DNA of 64,000 bases from Larix kaempferi (GCA_027924585.1 BSBM01000179.1:10702501-10766500); one strand, 5' to 3'. Positions 1-10,659 are shown, counted from the stretch's first letter. Translations and numbers: made by a program. The notes: generated from the sequence alone by a model not told the origin.

Positions 1-178
1 AGACTGGCCCCAACCCTTACATCTTCACCATGGGAGGACTTTCCTACCACCATGTGAGAATCGCTCCAGCCCTTACATCCTACCATGGGAGGACTTTCCT
101 ACCACCATGTAAGAATGGCTCCAGCTCTTACATCCTACCATGTGAGGACTTTCCTACCACCATGTAAGAATGGATCGT
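1..178. repeat. 55-bp tandem repeat, 3' region of outer copia
   Basis: Three units at about 55-bp spacing, each with a GGAGGACTTTCCTACCACCA-like core (near 33, 88 and 143) followed by ATGTAAGAATGG. It lies downstream of the RNase H end in the element's sense, so it is 3' non-coding repeat. A related single unit occurs near 3240-3290 in the inner element. Confidence 0.85.
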
Positions 179-189
179 GTGCATCTGTG

Positions 190-1159
190 TCTCCGGACTT
201 CATCACTTCCCCTTGGAAGGCATCTCAATTTGAAGTACACCAAGTCTCCCTCTGAAGTATTCAAACTTCACTCTGGCCAACGGCTTGGTCAACACATCGG
301 CTATCTGTTCGTCCATCATAACCTATAGGAGCTTCACTGCTCCTCTCTGCACCATATCCCTGATATAGTGGAAATTGATCTCAATGTGCTTCGACTTGTC
401 ATGGAACACTGGGTTCTCTGACAACTTCACACAACTCTGGTTGTCACAATATATACAAGTAGCACTCAACTGGAGATCAAACAAATCAGACAGTAGCTTA
501 CTAAGCTATACTGCCTCACAACTAGTCGAACAAGCTGCGACATACTCTGCTTCGGCTATACTCAGTTCCACATAGGACTGCTTCCTCCTAAACCAAGAGA
601 TCATACCAGATCCCATACTGAAGCAACACCCCGAAGTGCTCTTCCAATCAATGGCACTTCCTGCCCAATCCGAATCAACATAACCCTCTAGGTAAAACTT
701 CTGATTCACATCATACTTGAGACCATAATCAACTGTACCCTTCAGGTACCTCAGAACATGCTTTGCAGCTATCAGGTGAACATGTATCGGATCTGTCAGA
801 TACTGGCTTAAGGTGTTCACCACAAAGCAAATGTATGGTCTCGTATTTGTCAGGTACATCAAGGACCCAATCATCTGACGATACATCGTAGCATCAATCG
901 ACGCAGATGAAGCATGACAGAAGCTTCATGTTCGATGCCATAAGTGTGGCCATGGCCTTGCAGTCCATCATCCCGAACCTCTTCAGGATCTCTACTGCAT
1001 ACTTTCCTTGTCCAAGGAAGATTCCATCTGCACTCTACCACACCTCCATACCAAGAAAGTAGTGCATCATACCCAAGTCCTTCATCTCGAACTCGGAAGC
1101 AATCTTCCTCTTCGTATCGGCAATCAATCTATCCTCACCTGTTACAAACAGGTCATCCA
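190..1159 (-). pseudogene. copia pol, RT C-terminal part and RNase H (outer element)
   Basis: Minus-strand translation starts with VDDLFVTGED, the second half of the RT YVDD box, and continues through the palm/thumb region (EFEMKDLGMMHYFLGMEVW) into copia RNase H (MYRQMIGSLMYLTNTRP, YVDSDWAGSA, AEAEYVAACS, CDNQSCVKLSENPVFHD, HIEINFHYIRD, QIADVLTKPLA). The YVDD segment and the RNase H segment are in different frames, so a frameshift lies between about 890 and 960, and an in-frame stop interrupts the RNase H near 480-510. It is the 3' half of the pol broken at 1164/8306. Confidence 0.93.
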
Positions 1160-1164
1160 CATAC
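1160..1164. repeat. target-site duplication CATAC, left
   Basis: CATAC directly precedes the TGTTAG end of the left inner LTR and recurs directly after the CAACA end of the right inner LTR (8306-8310). A 5-bp duplication is standard for copia integration. Confidence 0.95.
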
Positions 1165-1812
1165 TGTTAGATTTTCAGAATTTACTTCAATATGATCTAG
1201 GATCTTATCTGAGAGAACAACATGTACAACATATCTACAGCATATCAATCATGGAGACAATAATGCAAGCACACAAGAGACACAAAGATTTACTTGGGGA
1301 AAACCATAAAGGTGAAAAACCCCAATAACTTCCTCAGAGATAGATAGAGCAATGATACAACCAACCAATAGAGATAGCCATAACCTAGCAGCAATCCTCC
1401 TCCTCCATAAGTGCGCCTCTCCTCCTTGAGAGCATGTGTGAGAAGTGAGTGAGTAAATAGAGTGCCTCCCGCACTCTATTTATACTTGACTTGACTTGCC
1501 TTTTTACCTAACTCATGTAGGCTCGAACTTAACCACATAATATAATGCTGACTGGGCCGACCCCCAATAGGGTGGTCTAATAACCCTTTGACCCACATGG
1601 CCGACCCCCAATAGGGTGGTCTAATAACCCTTCGACCCACATGACTTATACAGGGCCGACCCCAACAAGGTGGTCTAATAACCCATTAAGTATAAGTTAC
1701 GACACTTACAATATAAATGACGGCACTTCCGTATAGAGGAATAATACCATCTCTATAGGAATACAATATACATATATGTGAAATACATTCTGAAGTTACA
1801 TATACATCAACA
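1165..1812 (-). repeat. inner copia 3' LTR
   Basis: 648 bp, TGTTAG...CATCAACA. Compared with the other LTR I count four differences: three transitions at CG or CHG sites and one A/C change near the end. It contains a minus-strand TATA box (1476-1484) and three imperfect units around GGCCGACCCC...GGTGGTCTAATAACCC (about 1555-1687). Confidence 0.96.
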
Positions 1813-1821
1813 CTCCCTCTT
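1813..1821 (-). other. polypurine tract of inner copia
   Basis: Minus-strand AAGAGGGAG lies immediately upstream of the 3' LTR, the expected plus-strand primer for reverse transcription. Confidence 0.85.
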
Positions 1822-2074
1822 AACTAGGAAGGTATTTCTCAGCACAATTCTTCTAGCACAAGTCATCTTCTCTGGATCATCGTCACTGGATAATCGTCAT
1901 CGAGTCATCATCATCATCGTCACTGCTGCTGCTATCTCAATCAATCTCTGAATCTACTCGTCATAGGAAGTTCTACAGAGCCAGTCCTTTTTCATACTGG
2001 ATGTAGGCCCACCACCTGCAGGTCTTCATCATCACTGGCCATACTGTGGAATCCTCAGGACTTATTACGTGCGT

Positions 2075-2640
2075 CACAAAACCTGGCTGCAGCATCCCAG
2101 GCTATTACGAGCACACAGCTCTACCTGTAGGATCTCCCAGGAGCACATTACATGTGATCTCACCACAAAACCTGGCTGAAGCATCCCAGGCTGTTACGAG
2201 CACACAGCTCTACCTGTCGGATCTCCCAGGAGCACATTACATGTGGTCCACCACAAAACCTGGCTGAAGCATCTGAGGCCTTTTTCATCCTGTCCAGATC
2301 TCCCAGGAGCAAATTACATGTGGTCATGGCAAAACCTGGCTGAAGCATCTGAGGCCTTTTTCATCCTGTCCAGATCTCCCAGGAGCAAATTACATGCCAT
2401 AGGACAAAACCTCGCAAGAGCATCTGCCAGATATCCCAGGGCACCGAATTACATGCCATAGGCAAAACCTCGAAAGACTATCTACAGATCTCCCAGGGCA
2501 CAAATTACATGTCCTTCCAAGCAAAACCTCGCAAGAGCATTTGCCAGATGTCCCAGGGCACCGAATTACATGCCATAGGAAAAACCTCGAAAGACCATCT
2601 GCAAATCTCCCAGGGCACAAATTACATGCTTTCCTGCACA
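2075..2640. repeat. variable tandem repeat in inner copia 3' region
   Basis: About eight units, each opening with (C)AAAACCT and containing a CCCAGG and an ATTACATG block. Four early units are 75-88 bp (CCTGGCTGAAGCATC); later ones are about 57 bp (CCTCGCAAGAGCAT / CCTCGAAAGACCAT alternating). It sits between the pol end and the polypurine tract and has no convincing coding role. Confidence 0.9.
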
Positions 2641-2800
2641 ACCTGATCCACGGCCACAAAGTATCATCTGATACTCATCAAACATCATCCTGATGTACAC
2701 ATGATCATCCTGATCATCATCACTGCAACATCCTGCTGCATGTCATATGGAGAAGCTCGTCATCCACGATCATCCAAGTATCCACCTGATACATACATGG

Positions 2801-3203
2801 ATACATGATCCACACAATGTATCCATCAGCATACATGATCTACCTGATCATCCAAAGATACATGATCCACACAATGTATCCATCAGCATACATGATCTAC
2901 CTGATCATCCAAAGATACATGATCCACACAATGTATCCATCAGCATACATGATCTACCTGATCATCCAAAGATACATGATCCACACAATGTATCCATCAA
3001 CATACATGATCTGCCTGATCATACAAAGATACATGATCCACACAATGTATCCATCAGCATCCATGATCTACCTGATCATACAAAGATACATGATCCACAC
3101 AATGTATCCAACATGATGCGTACATACATAAATGATCCAACTGATCATATCCAACATCCAATATGATGCGTACATACATAAATGATCCAACTGATCATAT
3201 CTA
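2801..3203. repeat. 57-bp minisatellite in inner copia 3' region
   Basis: ATACATGATCCACAC recurs at 2801, 2858, 2915, 2972, 3029 and 3086, an exact 57-bp period. Because 57 is a multiple of three, two frames remain open as 19-residue peptide repeats, but nothing suggests translation. A separate 50-bp spaced pair (ATGATGCGTACATACATAAA at 3114 and 3164) follows. Confidence 0.92.
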
Positions 3204-3313
3204 AGCAGAAACCAGAACATCATCCTGATGCCCATTATCCAGCGCTTACATCCACAGCCATGTGAAGGATCCTCCTTCCAACATGCTTGGAATGGCTTCA
3301 GCAAATGTGTCCA

Positions 3314-4545
3314 TCACTTCTTCCTCGAAGTTTCCTCGATCTGAAGAACGCCAAGCCTCTCTCTGAAGTACTCGAGCTTCACTCTGGCTAGTGGCTTCAT
3401 CAGCACATCTGCAATCTGCTTGTCTGTCACAACATACAGGAGCTTCACAGTTCCTCTCTGCACCATATCCCTGATATAGTGATATTTGATCTCTATGTGT
3501 TTCGACCTGTCATGAAACACTGGGTTCTCGGACAGCTTCACACAACTCTGGTTATCACAGAAGATACCAGTAGCCTCCAACGGGAGATCAAATAACTCAG
3601 ACAGTAGCTTTCGTAGCCATACTGCCTCACAACTAGCTGAACAGGCTGCAACATACTCTGCCTCAGCTGTACTCAGTGCTACGCAGGACTGCTTCCTGCT
3701 AAACCAAGAGATCACACCTGATCCCATACTGAAGCAACACTCAGATGTACTCTTCCTATCTGCAGCACTGCCAGCCCAATCTGAATCAACATAACCCTGC
3801 AGGTTAAACTTTTGATTCGCCTCATACCTGAGCCCATAATTCACTGTACCCTTCAGGTACCTCAGAACATGCTTTACAGCAACCAGGTGAACACTTCTCG
3901 GATCCGTCAGGAACTGGATCAATGTGTTCACAGCAAAGCAAATGTCTGGTCTCGTGTTCGTCAGGTACATCAAGGACCCAATCATCTGACGATACATAGA
4001 GACATCAACTGGCTCAGATGAAGCATCACATAGAAGCTTCAGATTCGATGCCATCGGTGTGGCCGTGGCCTTGCAATCCATCATCCTGAACCTCTTCAGG
4101 ATCTCTACTGCATACTTCCCTTGTCCAAGGAAGATTCCATCTGCACTCTACCACACCTCCATGCCAAAAACAAATAGTGCATCATCCCCAAGTTCTTCAT
4201 CTCGAACTCGGTAGTAAGCTTCCGCTGCGTGTCGGCAATCAATCTATTTTCACCTGTAACAACCAGGTTATCTGCATACAAAAGTAGTATCACTAGATTT
4301 CCTTCCTCAACCTTGTAGTAAGGGTTGGAATCTGCTTTACTCTTGGTAAATCCCAAACTGGATAGAAAGCTGTCTATCCTACCATATCAAGTTCTGCACA
4401 CATATATGACTACACCATGCTGTCTTGAAATCCATCTGGTGCATCTTCTATTTCATCACTTTTGTATTTCTCAATGCTGCCATCTGCAACATGCTTGATT
4501 TGATAGTTCTATTTGGAAGTCATAACAAACTTCCCTTTACGTCTT
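3314..4545 (-). pseudogene. copia RT remnant and RNase H (inner element)
   Basis: From 4084 to 3314 one open frame of 256 codons encodes the RNase H domain with MYRQMIGSLMYLTNTRPDI, YVDSDWAGSA, STAEAEYVAACSAS, CDNQSCVKLSENP and KHIEIKYHYIRD, ending shortly after LGVLQIEE. Upstream, 4377-4105 covers the RT palm but the active site reads YADN, so the second catalytic aspartate is replaced by asparagine. At 4377-4545 only scraps of the RT N-terminus remain (NDVW..VPR, IEKYK) joined through several deletions. RNase H looks intact; RT cannot work. Confidence 0.92.
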
Positions 4546-5109
4546 GGGACTGCAACCCAAACATCATTCTTCATGATCGACGGATCATGGCATTCTATTT
4601 CTTCATCCCAGATCCTGGGAACTTCAATATCTTCAATAGATAATTTGTTGCTGAACAAATGTTGTAGTTCTTCTTTTGTAGGAGATGGCATACGATCTTT
4701 CCTACACAACAAGTTAAATTGCATGATTAGAAAACATCTCATAGTTTTCAGAACAAATTCTTACACTTAAATAAATATGTCATACAGTCATGCAATTATC
4801 TTATCCAATGCTTCAATACAACATTTATCCATATTCCGTAACTTTCTAGATGCCTTCCAATCTCTACCAGAACATTGTTAAGAGTGTGCACAACTCCCAA
4901 CATGTCAGCAAAGAGGTTTCATTCTAGATAAGTAGCAATGGAATGTTGTACAGTTCCATAGGCCACTTACCCATGTATATTAGTAGTATACTGTTCATTA
5001 ATGCAACTATTCTAATATGCACAATACATATCCTAAGTCTAGGAACATGAGCATATACATCATTGAACAATTTTAATTAAACAAACACATATGTAAGAAA
5101 TGATAATTA

Positions 5110-5350
5110 AAATACTTATCTTTGTTTGTTCATAGGGTGGACTCCCTCTGAGTCTTTGCTTCTTTGCGGGAGATACTAGAGTCATAATCTGAAGTAGCTT
5201 CTTCTACACATTTGTAGAAAGATGTTCAACTCCCTCTGAATATATGCTCCTTGCAGAAGCTACTGAAGTGTGCTCCTTTGCTTTCTTTGCAGGAACAATT
5301 GGAGTGTGCTCCCTCTTGATCTTTGCTTCCTGGATTACCTGTTCTTGAAC
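5110..5350 (-). other. coding-like patch with repeated Lys/Ala/Glu motifs
   Basis: Minus-strand reading gives a mostly open stretch with recurring REHTPIVPAKKAKEHT-like and SPAKKQRLRGS-like segments and one in-frame TAG. The CTCCCTCTG/CTCCCTCTT word recurs four times on the plus strand at roughly 60-80 bp spacing. This could be an exon of a captured gene or just a degenerate repeat. No function is proposed. Confidence 0.35.
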
Positions 5351-5489
5351 TCATATTCATCCTTGGTCCCTATGCATGCTTATTAGTATCATGAATAAAT
5401 CATACATTTATTAGCATACTATTAAAGCACAATAATCTCAAGCATGTATAGTCATGATCATTTCAAATAGAAATAATAAGCATTAGCAT

Positions 5490-5790
5490 TCAAGGTTTAT
5501 GTAGGATTCTTATGGTTAGTCAAATCATAAGAAACATAACATGTCTAAACCTATAATTACTCAAAGCTATGACTCTTCGGGTTAGTCATATCATCAATCA
5601 AGAGAAGAGATATAATATGCATAAAACCATGACTATTCAAACCTATGGTTTCATGATTCTTCTGGTTAGTCAAATCAATCAATATAAGAGACATATTATT
5701 TTACTTATATTCCTATTTGACCATAGTACTTTTCTGGTTATTCATATCCTTAAACAAAGTAAAAAGCATAATATGCCTAAACCCATGATT
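5490..5790. repeat. degenerate ~85-bp repeats in stuffer
   Basis: Four imperfect units around GGTTAGTCA(A/T)ATCA...AAGAG...CATA...CCTA(A)ACC(T/C)ATGA, near 5512, 5579, 5663 and 5735. AT-rich and non-coding. Confidence 0.7.
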
Positions 5791-6360
5791 ACTAACTTCA
5801 ATGAATAATCATAATCAATCATGCCAAGTATACTTATATAAAGGATCTTATCACAAGATGAGATTGTAACTTGATATAGGAAAAACATACCTGGATTAGC
5901 ATGCTAGCTAGTTATGTCTAACATACTCGCATGATGTCTTCTTGTTCTTCTTCAATGACTTGTGCTAGTAACCTGTATATCTCATAAGTTAACCATTATA
6001 AAACCAAGTTATACATACCTCGAGAATGGATCTTCTATGAGATCTATGGCCATGGATGAATCTTTGTCCTCATGTCATCATGATCATATGTTCTTGAACC
6101 AGAACATGATTTGTCTTTTTGGTGTACCTTTCATGTTAGTAGACAACATAAAATTCATACAACATCACAATGTGTTAGTACAAACATAAGTTTCATACTC
6201 CTAATAAATGAATGACTTCTATCATGCATTCATAATTTTATTAAGGTGATATGACAAGTCTAAAATCAAGATTGTACTAACCGTGATAATATGAAGACAA
6301 ACATACCATAAACTTAATTATGAACAAATCTCAAAACATACCTCGATGAGTCATACCTGT

Positions 6361-6472
6361 CGAGATCACTTGTAATCTTCTTATGTAAGGCCTTAGCCTC
6401 ATTTCCCTCTGAAACAGGAACTTCTTTACTCATGCAGATGATCAATCCATCTTCTTCTAGGATTAACCCAAT
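6361..6472 (-). pseudogene. gag N-terminal scrap (inner copia)
   Basis: The minus strand encodes WIGLILEEDGL...MSKEVPVSEGNEAKALHKK, matching the outer element's YRIGLIFEENEL...SEEVPIPEGEEGKDLHKR. The stretch carrying the gag start codon is deleted: sequence equivalent to outer 11296-11409 is missing and the scrap is joined directly to leader sequence. No gag product is possible. Confidence 0.8.
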
Positions 6473-6934
6473 CCACTTGATTTGCAAGAACTGGACCTGG
6501 AGCTGGATATGGGTTTGTCAGAGAAACCCCAAAAATTCAAACTTTGAATTTCAAACTTTCGAAAGGATAGAAATATGCGCCTTGATGAGCTGATCAAACT
6601 GGTATATTCAGAATTTGAAAATTGCAAAGTTTCACTCCTCAATTTTTCCTTTGAAACTTCCGGATTCACTGGACGTCACCCTGAACTGGGGTTTGATGAA
6701 GCCCACTCTTTTGCCCCATCAAAATGTTTGATCCAAAGCTCTAAGCTTCTATTTTGATGAGTAGCATCCAGCCGTGGTTTCCGATTACAAAAATTCCAAC
6801 TTTCTCCAAAGCCCTAAATTCCGGAAGCCATGAATGAAGGTACCAAAAAATAATTATGTTTTGACAGAAATATGTACCTGATTGTTTCTGGTGTAACTCC
6901 GAAATTTTTGATCCACAGGGTCTGAAAACGTTTC

Positions 6935-7286
6935 CTGAGATAGCCTGACCTGTTATCTTTCCATCCTAACAGGTCTGACCTCAATTGAATTCTCTGAGAG
7001 AGAGTTATGCCAAATGTCGCAACGTGACCTGTTTTGGGATAAAACAGGAGATCGAACTTGTACGGCATGCCACGTGTCACTGTTTTAACTTCGGCCTCTG
7101 AAAAAGTTTTCTGAGATAGCTCGGCCTATTACCTTTCCATCCTGACAGGTCTGACCTCAATTGGACTCTCTGAGAGAGAGTTATGCCAAATGTCGCAACG
7201 TGACCTGTTTTGGGATAAAACAGGAGATCGAACTTGTACGGCGTGCCACGTGTCACTGGTTCAACTTCGGCCTCTGCAAAAGTTTT
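6935..7286. repeat. 176-bp tandem duplication in copia leader
   Basis: CTGAGATAG occurs at 6935, 7111 and 7287, giving two nearly identical 176-bp units in the leader between the PBS and the gag scrap. Each unit contains GGTCTGACCTCAATTG, GAGAGAGTTATGCCAAATG and TGCCACGTGTCACTG (with a CACGTG box). The apparent peptide repeats are a by-product. Confidence 0.9.
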
Positions 7287-7645
7287 CTGAGATAGTGCAG
7301 ACTGTGTACTACCTGTCACTTTTTACGAAATTTCATTTGGAGCTTCCTAGCCCAAGATATGACCTTTTTCCCAAGGTCACCTGATTTTGACTCAGATCTG
7401 GAAGAGGCAGAAACCCTATATTGTACAGATCATAAATCACAAAGTACAACGAATTAGAGGTTTTCCTTTGGACACAAGATACCTGGAGATCTTAGCTTCG
7501 GCCTGTAACAATTTCAGATCCGAAAACTTCGCCAAAACGGATTTATAGCGAAAGTTCTACGATGACTGGTTTTTGCTATATCAAGCCCTAGCATCGTAAG
7601 TGCAACAAGTGTCATACATGCCATATCATGCCTTCTTTCAGGCTA

Positions 7646-7657
7646 GCTCTGATACCA
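7646..7657 (-). other. primer-binding site, initiator Met-tRNA
   Basis: Minus-strand TGGTATCAGAGC directly follows the 5' LTR end. This is the classic plant retroelement site complementary to the 3' end of initiator methionine tRNA. Confidence 0.94.
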
Positions 7658-8305
7658 TGTTAGATTTTCAGAATTTACTTCAATATGATCTAGGATCTTA
7701 TCTGAGAGAACAACATGTACAACATATCTACAGCATATCAATCATGGAGACAATAATGCAAGCACACAAGAGACACAAAGATTTACTTGGGGAAAACCAT
7801 AAAGGTGAAAAACCCCAATAACTTCCTCAGAGATAGATAGAGCAATGATACAACCAACCAATAGAGATAGCCATAACCTAGCAGCAATCCTCCTCCTCCA
7901 TAAGTGCGCCTCTCCTCCTTGAGAGCATGTGTGAGAAGTGAGTGAGTAAATAGAGTGCCTCCCACACTCTATTTATACTTGACTTGACTTGCCTTTTTAC
8001 CTAACTCATGTAGGCTCGAACTTAACCACATAATATAATGCTGACTGGGCCGACCCCCAATAGGGTGGTCTAATAACCCTTTGACCCACATGGCCGACCC
8101 CCAATAGGGTGGTCTAATAACCCTTCGACCCACATGACTTATACAGGGCCGACCCCAACAAGGTGGTCTAATAACCCATTAAGTATAAGTTACGACACTT
8201 ACAATATAAATGACGACACTTCCGTATAGAGGAATAATACCATCTCTATAGGAATACAATATACATATATGTGAAATACATTCCGAAGTTACATATCCAT
8301 CAACA
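7658..8305 (-). repeat. inner copia 5' LTR
   Basis: 648 bp, same length as the left LTR and nearly identical; begins TGTTAG on the plus strand, ends CATCAACA. In the element's sense this is the promoter-bearing 5' LTR and abuts the primer-binding site. Confidence 0.96.
7969..7977 (-). promoter_or_regulatory. LTR TATA box (inner copia)
   Basis: Minus-strand TATAAATAG in the middle of the 5' LTR, a good plant TATA box. The same box is at 1476-1484 in the 3' LTR and 12271-12279 in the outer LTR, a conserved position. Confidence 0.75.
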
Positions 8306-8310
8306 CATAC
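8306..8310. repeat. target-site duplication CATAC, right
   Basis: Second copy of the 5-bp target duplication of the inner copia element. Read on the minus strand it is GTATG, the end of the codons for Leu-Tyr-Val in the YVDD box of the outer element's RT. Confidence 0.95.
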
Positions 8311-8915
8311 AATAGTAGAATCACAGGATTGCCTTCCTCAACCTTGTAGTAAAGGTTGGAATCCGTTTTACTCTTGGTAAATCCCAAACTGGATAGGAAG
8401 CCATCTATCCTGCTATACGAGGTCCTAGGTGCCTGTTTCAAACCATACAAGGCTTTCTTCAGTTTGCACACATGAGTTCCTCTATCATGTGTCTCAAACC
8501 TGAGTGGCTGCTCCACATACACTTCCTCTTCAACTACACCATTCAAGAAAGAAATATTGACATCCATCTGGTGTACCTTCCATTTCATCATTGCATCCAG
8601 AGCAAGTACTGATCTAATGGAAGTGTACCTGGCCACAGGAGAAAAAGTCTCTTCATAATCAATTCCTTCTTTCTAGGAGAAGCCATAAGATACAAACCTA
8701 GCTTTGTATTTCTCTATGCTGCTATCTGCAGCATGCTTGATCTTATAGATCCATTTGGAAGTCACCACAGACTTCCCATCTGGTCTTGGGACCACATCCC
8801 AAACATCATTCTTCATGATCGACTGATACTCTTCGATCATGGCATCCTTCCATTCTTTCTTTTCCGCTGCTTCATCATAACTGGAAGGTTCTTTATCCAT
8901 AATGTCATAGAGCAA
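8306..8915 (-). pseudogene. copia RT N-terminal half (outer element)
   Basis: The minus strand encodes the RT start (EWKDAMIEEYQSIMKNDVWD, VPRPDGKSVVTSKWIYKIK, KYKARFVSYGF), then ARYTSIRSVLALDAMMKWKV, HQMDVNISFLNG, LKKALYGLKQAPR and ends at VILLLY followed by the first base of the YVDD valine codon. There the inner LTR begins. One in-frame stop follows YGFS. The DVN motif carries the first metal-binding aspartate (QMDVN), and the YVDD pair is on the far side of the insertion at 1155-1163. Confidence 0.94.
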
Positions 8916-8933
8916 AGCAACATAACTGGTATG

Positions 8934-9310
8934 TTATCTTGTCCTCTTCCTTTCTCTATGTTCCTCTTCTGGAATGCCATATCTTTCTGTATCTTGGATG
9001 AGCTCTTTAGCCCATGTTGGTTTCCTCTTGTGAGAGTTATTCTCACAAGGTGGATCTACAGGTTCTTGTGGATCTTCCATTTCACGGTTTTCTTCAGGAA
9101 TTGATTCATTTATAGTGGTGTCTTGTGTTCTGGATATTCTGGGTTCTTCATTGTCTTCAACAGGTGTCTTTCTTGATTTGATGTAAGCTGAACCTTCATC
9201 AAATGTTACATCTCTGCTGATGTCAATCTTCTTGAATCTTGGAAAGTAGATTCTATAAGCCTTCAAGCTTTCACTGTAACCCACGAATATGCCCTTCTTT
9301 TGGGATGTGA
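8934..9310 (-). pseudogene. copia integrase C-terminus and linker (outer)
   Basis: The minus strand continues pol in a different frame from the integrase core, showing a frameshift around 9300. It encodes KKGIFVGYSESLKAYRIYFP (the typical copia GYS..KAYR block), DISRDVTFDEG and then an acidic, proline-rich linker (SIPEENREMEDPQEPVDPP) that leads to RT. Confidence 0.88.
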
Positions 9311-10359
9311 GTGTATACTGGACAACCAAATATTCTGAGATGGCTAACTTCTGGTTTCTTACCAGTGAACACTTCTTCTGGTGTTTTGTTGTCAAGTATC
9401 TTATGAGGTGTTCTGTTCTGTACATACACAACTATCCTGGCTGCTTCTGCCCATAAGTGCATAAGTAAATCTTGGTCATGAAGCATTGCCCTTGATGCTT
9501 CCATGATTTTTCTATTCTTTCTTTCTACAACCCCATTATGTTGTGGATTGTAAGGAGTAGTCAACTCCCTCTTAATCCCTGCATCACTGCCTAGTTTCTT
9601 GAAGTCTCTTGAAGTAAATTCTCCACCATTGTTAGATCTGAAGATCTTAATCTTCATGTCTGTTTGATTCTCTATCAAGGCTTTGAATTCCTTGAATTTA
9701 TCAAACACTTCATTTTTGTTCTTCAAGAAGTAAACATAAGTCTTCCTAGAGAAATCATCAAGGAAAGAAACATAGTACACATACCCACTCAGAGAACTAG
9801 ATGAGATCGGACCGCATACATTGGAGTGGATGATTTCCAAGATTCCTTTTTCCTTGCTTTCACTACTTGGAAATGTCTTCTTTGTGTTCTTTCCTTTTGC
9901 AAAACCTTTGCAAATGCCTTCATGCTTTGTCTGGATTTCAGGAAGACCTTCCACTACTTTGCTTGCAATTGGTAGTGCTTTGTAATGCATGTGTGCAATC
10001 CTTCTGTGCCAAAGTTCACTTGGATCTACTGAGTCATGGACCATGGCTTGTTCTGGTTGGCCCTTTAGTTTGTACAATCCTCCCTCTTTCTCTCCAATAA
10101 CAACTGCATCATCTATAGTCTTACCCTTTGGCCACATTAGGACTTGGCCATCTATAAATGCAACCCTTATGCCTTTTGCATCCAATGCAGATATGGAGAG
10201 TAGATTCTTCTTGAGACCTGGAACATAAAGTACATCTTTCATCTTCATAGACTTTCCAGATTCTAGTTTATAGGAGGCTTCGCCACTCCCTTTTATTGGA
10301 TACTGGTAGTCATCCCCAAGTTTCACCTTGTGGGGTGAATCATGTTCAGATAGATTCAC
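9271..10359 (-). pseudogene. GAG-pre-integrase and integrase core (outer copia)
   Basis: The 362-codon frame begins after the protease region. GAG-pre-integrase: LWHRRIAHMHYKALP with HxxxH-type zinc ligands (the second Cys pair reads GICKGFAKGK, so the usual CxxC is reduced). Integrase core: IIHSNVCGPI (the first D of the catalytic triad is replaced by N in 'HSNV'), FLDDFSRKTYVYFLKNKNEV, FRSNNGGEFTS (second D also N), and YNPQHNGVVERKNR with the catalytic glutamate. Two of three catalytic residues look mutated, both consistent with G-to-A change on the coding strand. The enzyme would be inactive. Confidence 0.94.
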
Positions 10360-10374
10360 AAAGGATTCTTTGAA

Positions 10375-10656
10375 TCATGTCATGTGTTTAGAAGCCCCAC
10401 TATCTATAAGCCAATCATTACTTCCATGAGTAATGGTTCCAGTGAGAGCAGAAATCAAAACATATTCTTCATCACTAGAAGAATCTTCACTATCTTCTCT
10501 AGCCCTCTTCCTGGGAGGTTCATCATCTTCTGCAGCATGAGCATGATGTCTTCTTTTGAATTTCTTCTTCTTGTGAGAACCCTCTTTCTTATTCTTGGGA
10601 CAATATCTGGAATAGTGTCCCTTCTCATCACATGTATAGCAACGGACATAGGACAT
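10375..10656 (-). pseudogene. gag CCHC zinc knuckle and aspartic protease start (outer copia)
   Basis: Minus-strand CYTCDEKGHYSRYC is a CX2CX4HX4C zinc knuckle near the start, followed by a lysine/arginine-rich then acidic stretch (EDSEDSSSDEEY) and the protease active site WLIDSGASKHMT. A stop codon directly follows HMT before the frame continues at 10359 (FVNLSEHDSPHKVKLGD). Gag, protease and integrase share one frame, as in other copia polyproteins. Confidence 0.93.
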
Positions 10657-10659
10657 GTT

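Larger units (their letters stand above)
4546..6360. other. AT-rich stuffer inside inner copia, origin unknown
   Basis: About 1.8 kb with no copia similarity that I recognise replaces the protease, integrase and most of gag and RT. On the minus strand it includes a coding-like block at 4560-4690 (PSPTKEELQHLFSNK, then IEDIEVPRIWDEE) preceded by a TTGTGTAG acceptor-like sequence, a second patch at 5110-5350, and repeats at 5490-5790. It could be a captured host-gene segment with introns or older noncoding DNA; I cannot name a source. Confidence 0.5.
1165..8305 (-). mobile_element. inner copia element, complete termini, non-autonomous
   Basis: A 7141-bp insertion bounded by 648-bp LTRs and CATAC target duplications. 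It has the cis signals for transposition on the minus strand: 5' LTR 7658-8305, PBS 7646-7657, polypurine tract 1813-1821, 3' LTR 1165-1812. Coding content is mostly lost: a short gag scrap (6361-6472), RT fragments, a dead YADN box, and an open RNase H (3314-4084). No protease or integrase is visible. About 1.8 kb of unrelated AT-rich DNA occupies the middle. LTRs differ at four positions only, so insertion is recent and proteins must have come from another element. Confidence 0.95.

Noticed and set aside
2747-3166. Open frame of 19-residue peptide repeats
   Set aside because: It results from a 57-bp minisatellite whose period is a multiple of three; two frames are open at once and no start context or homology supports translation.
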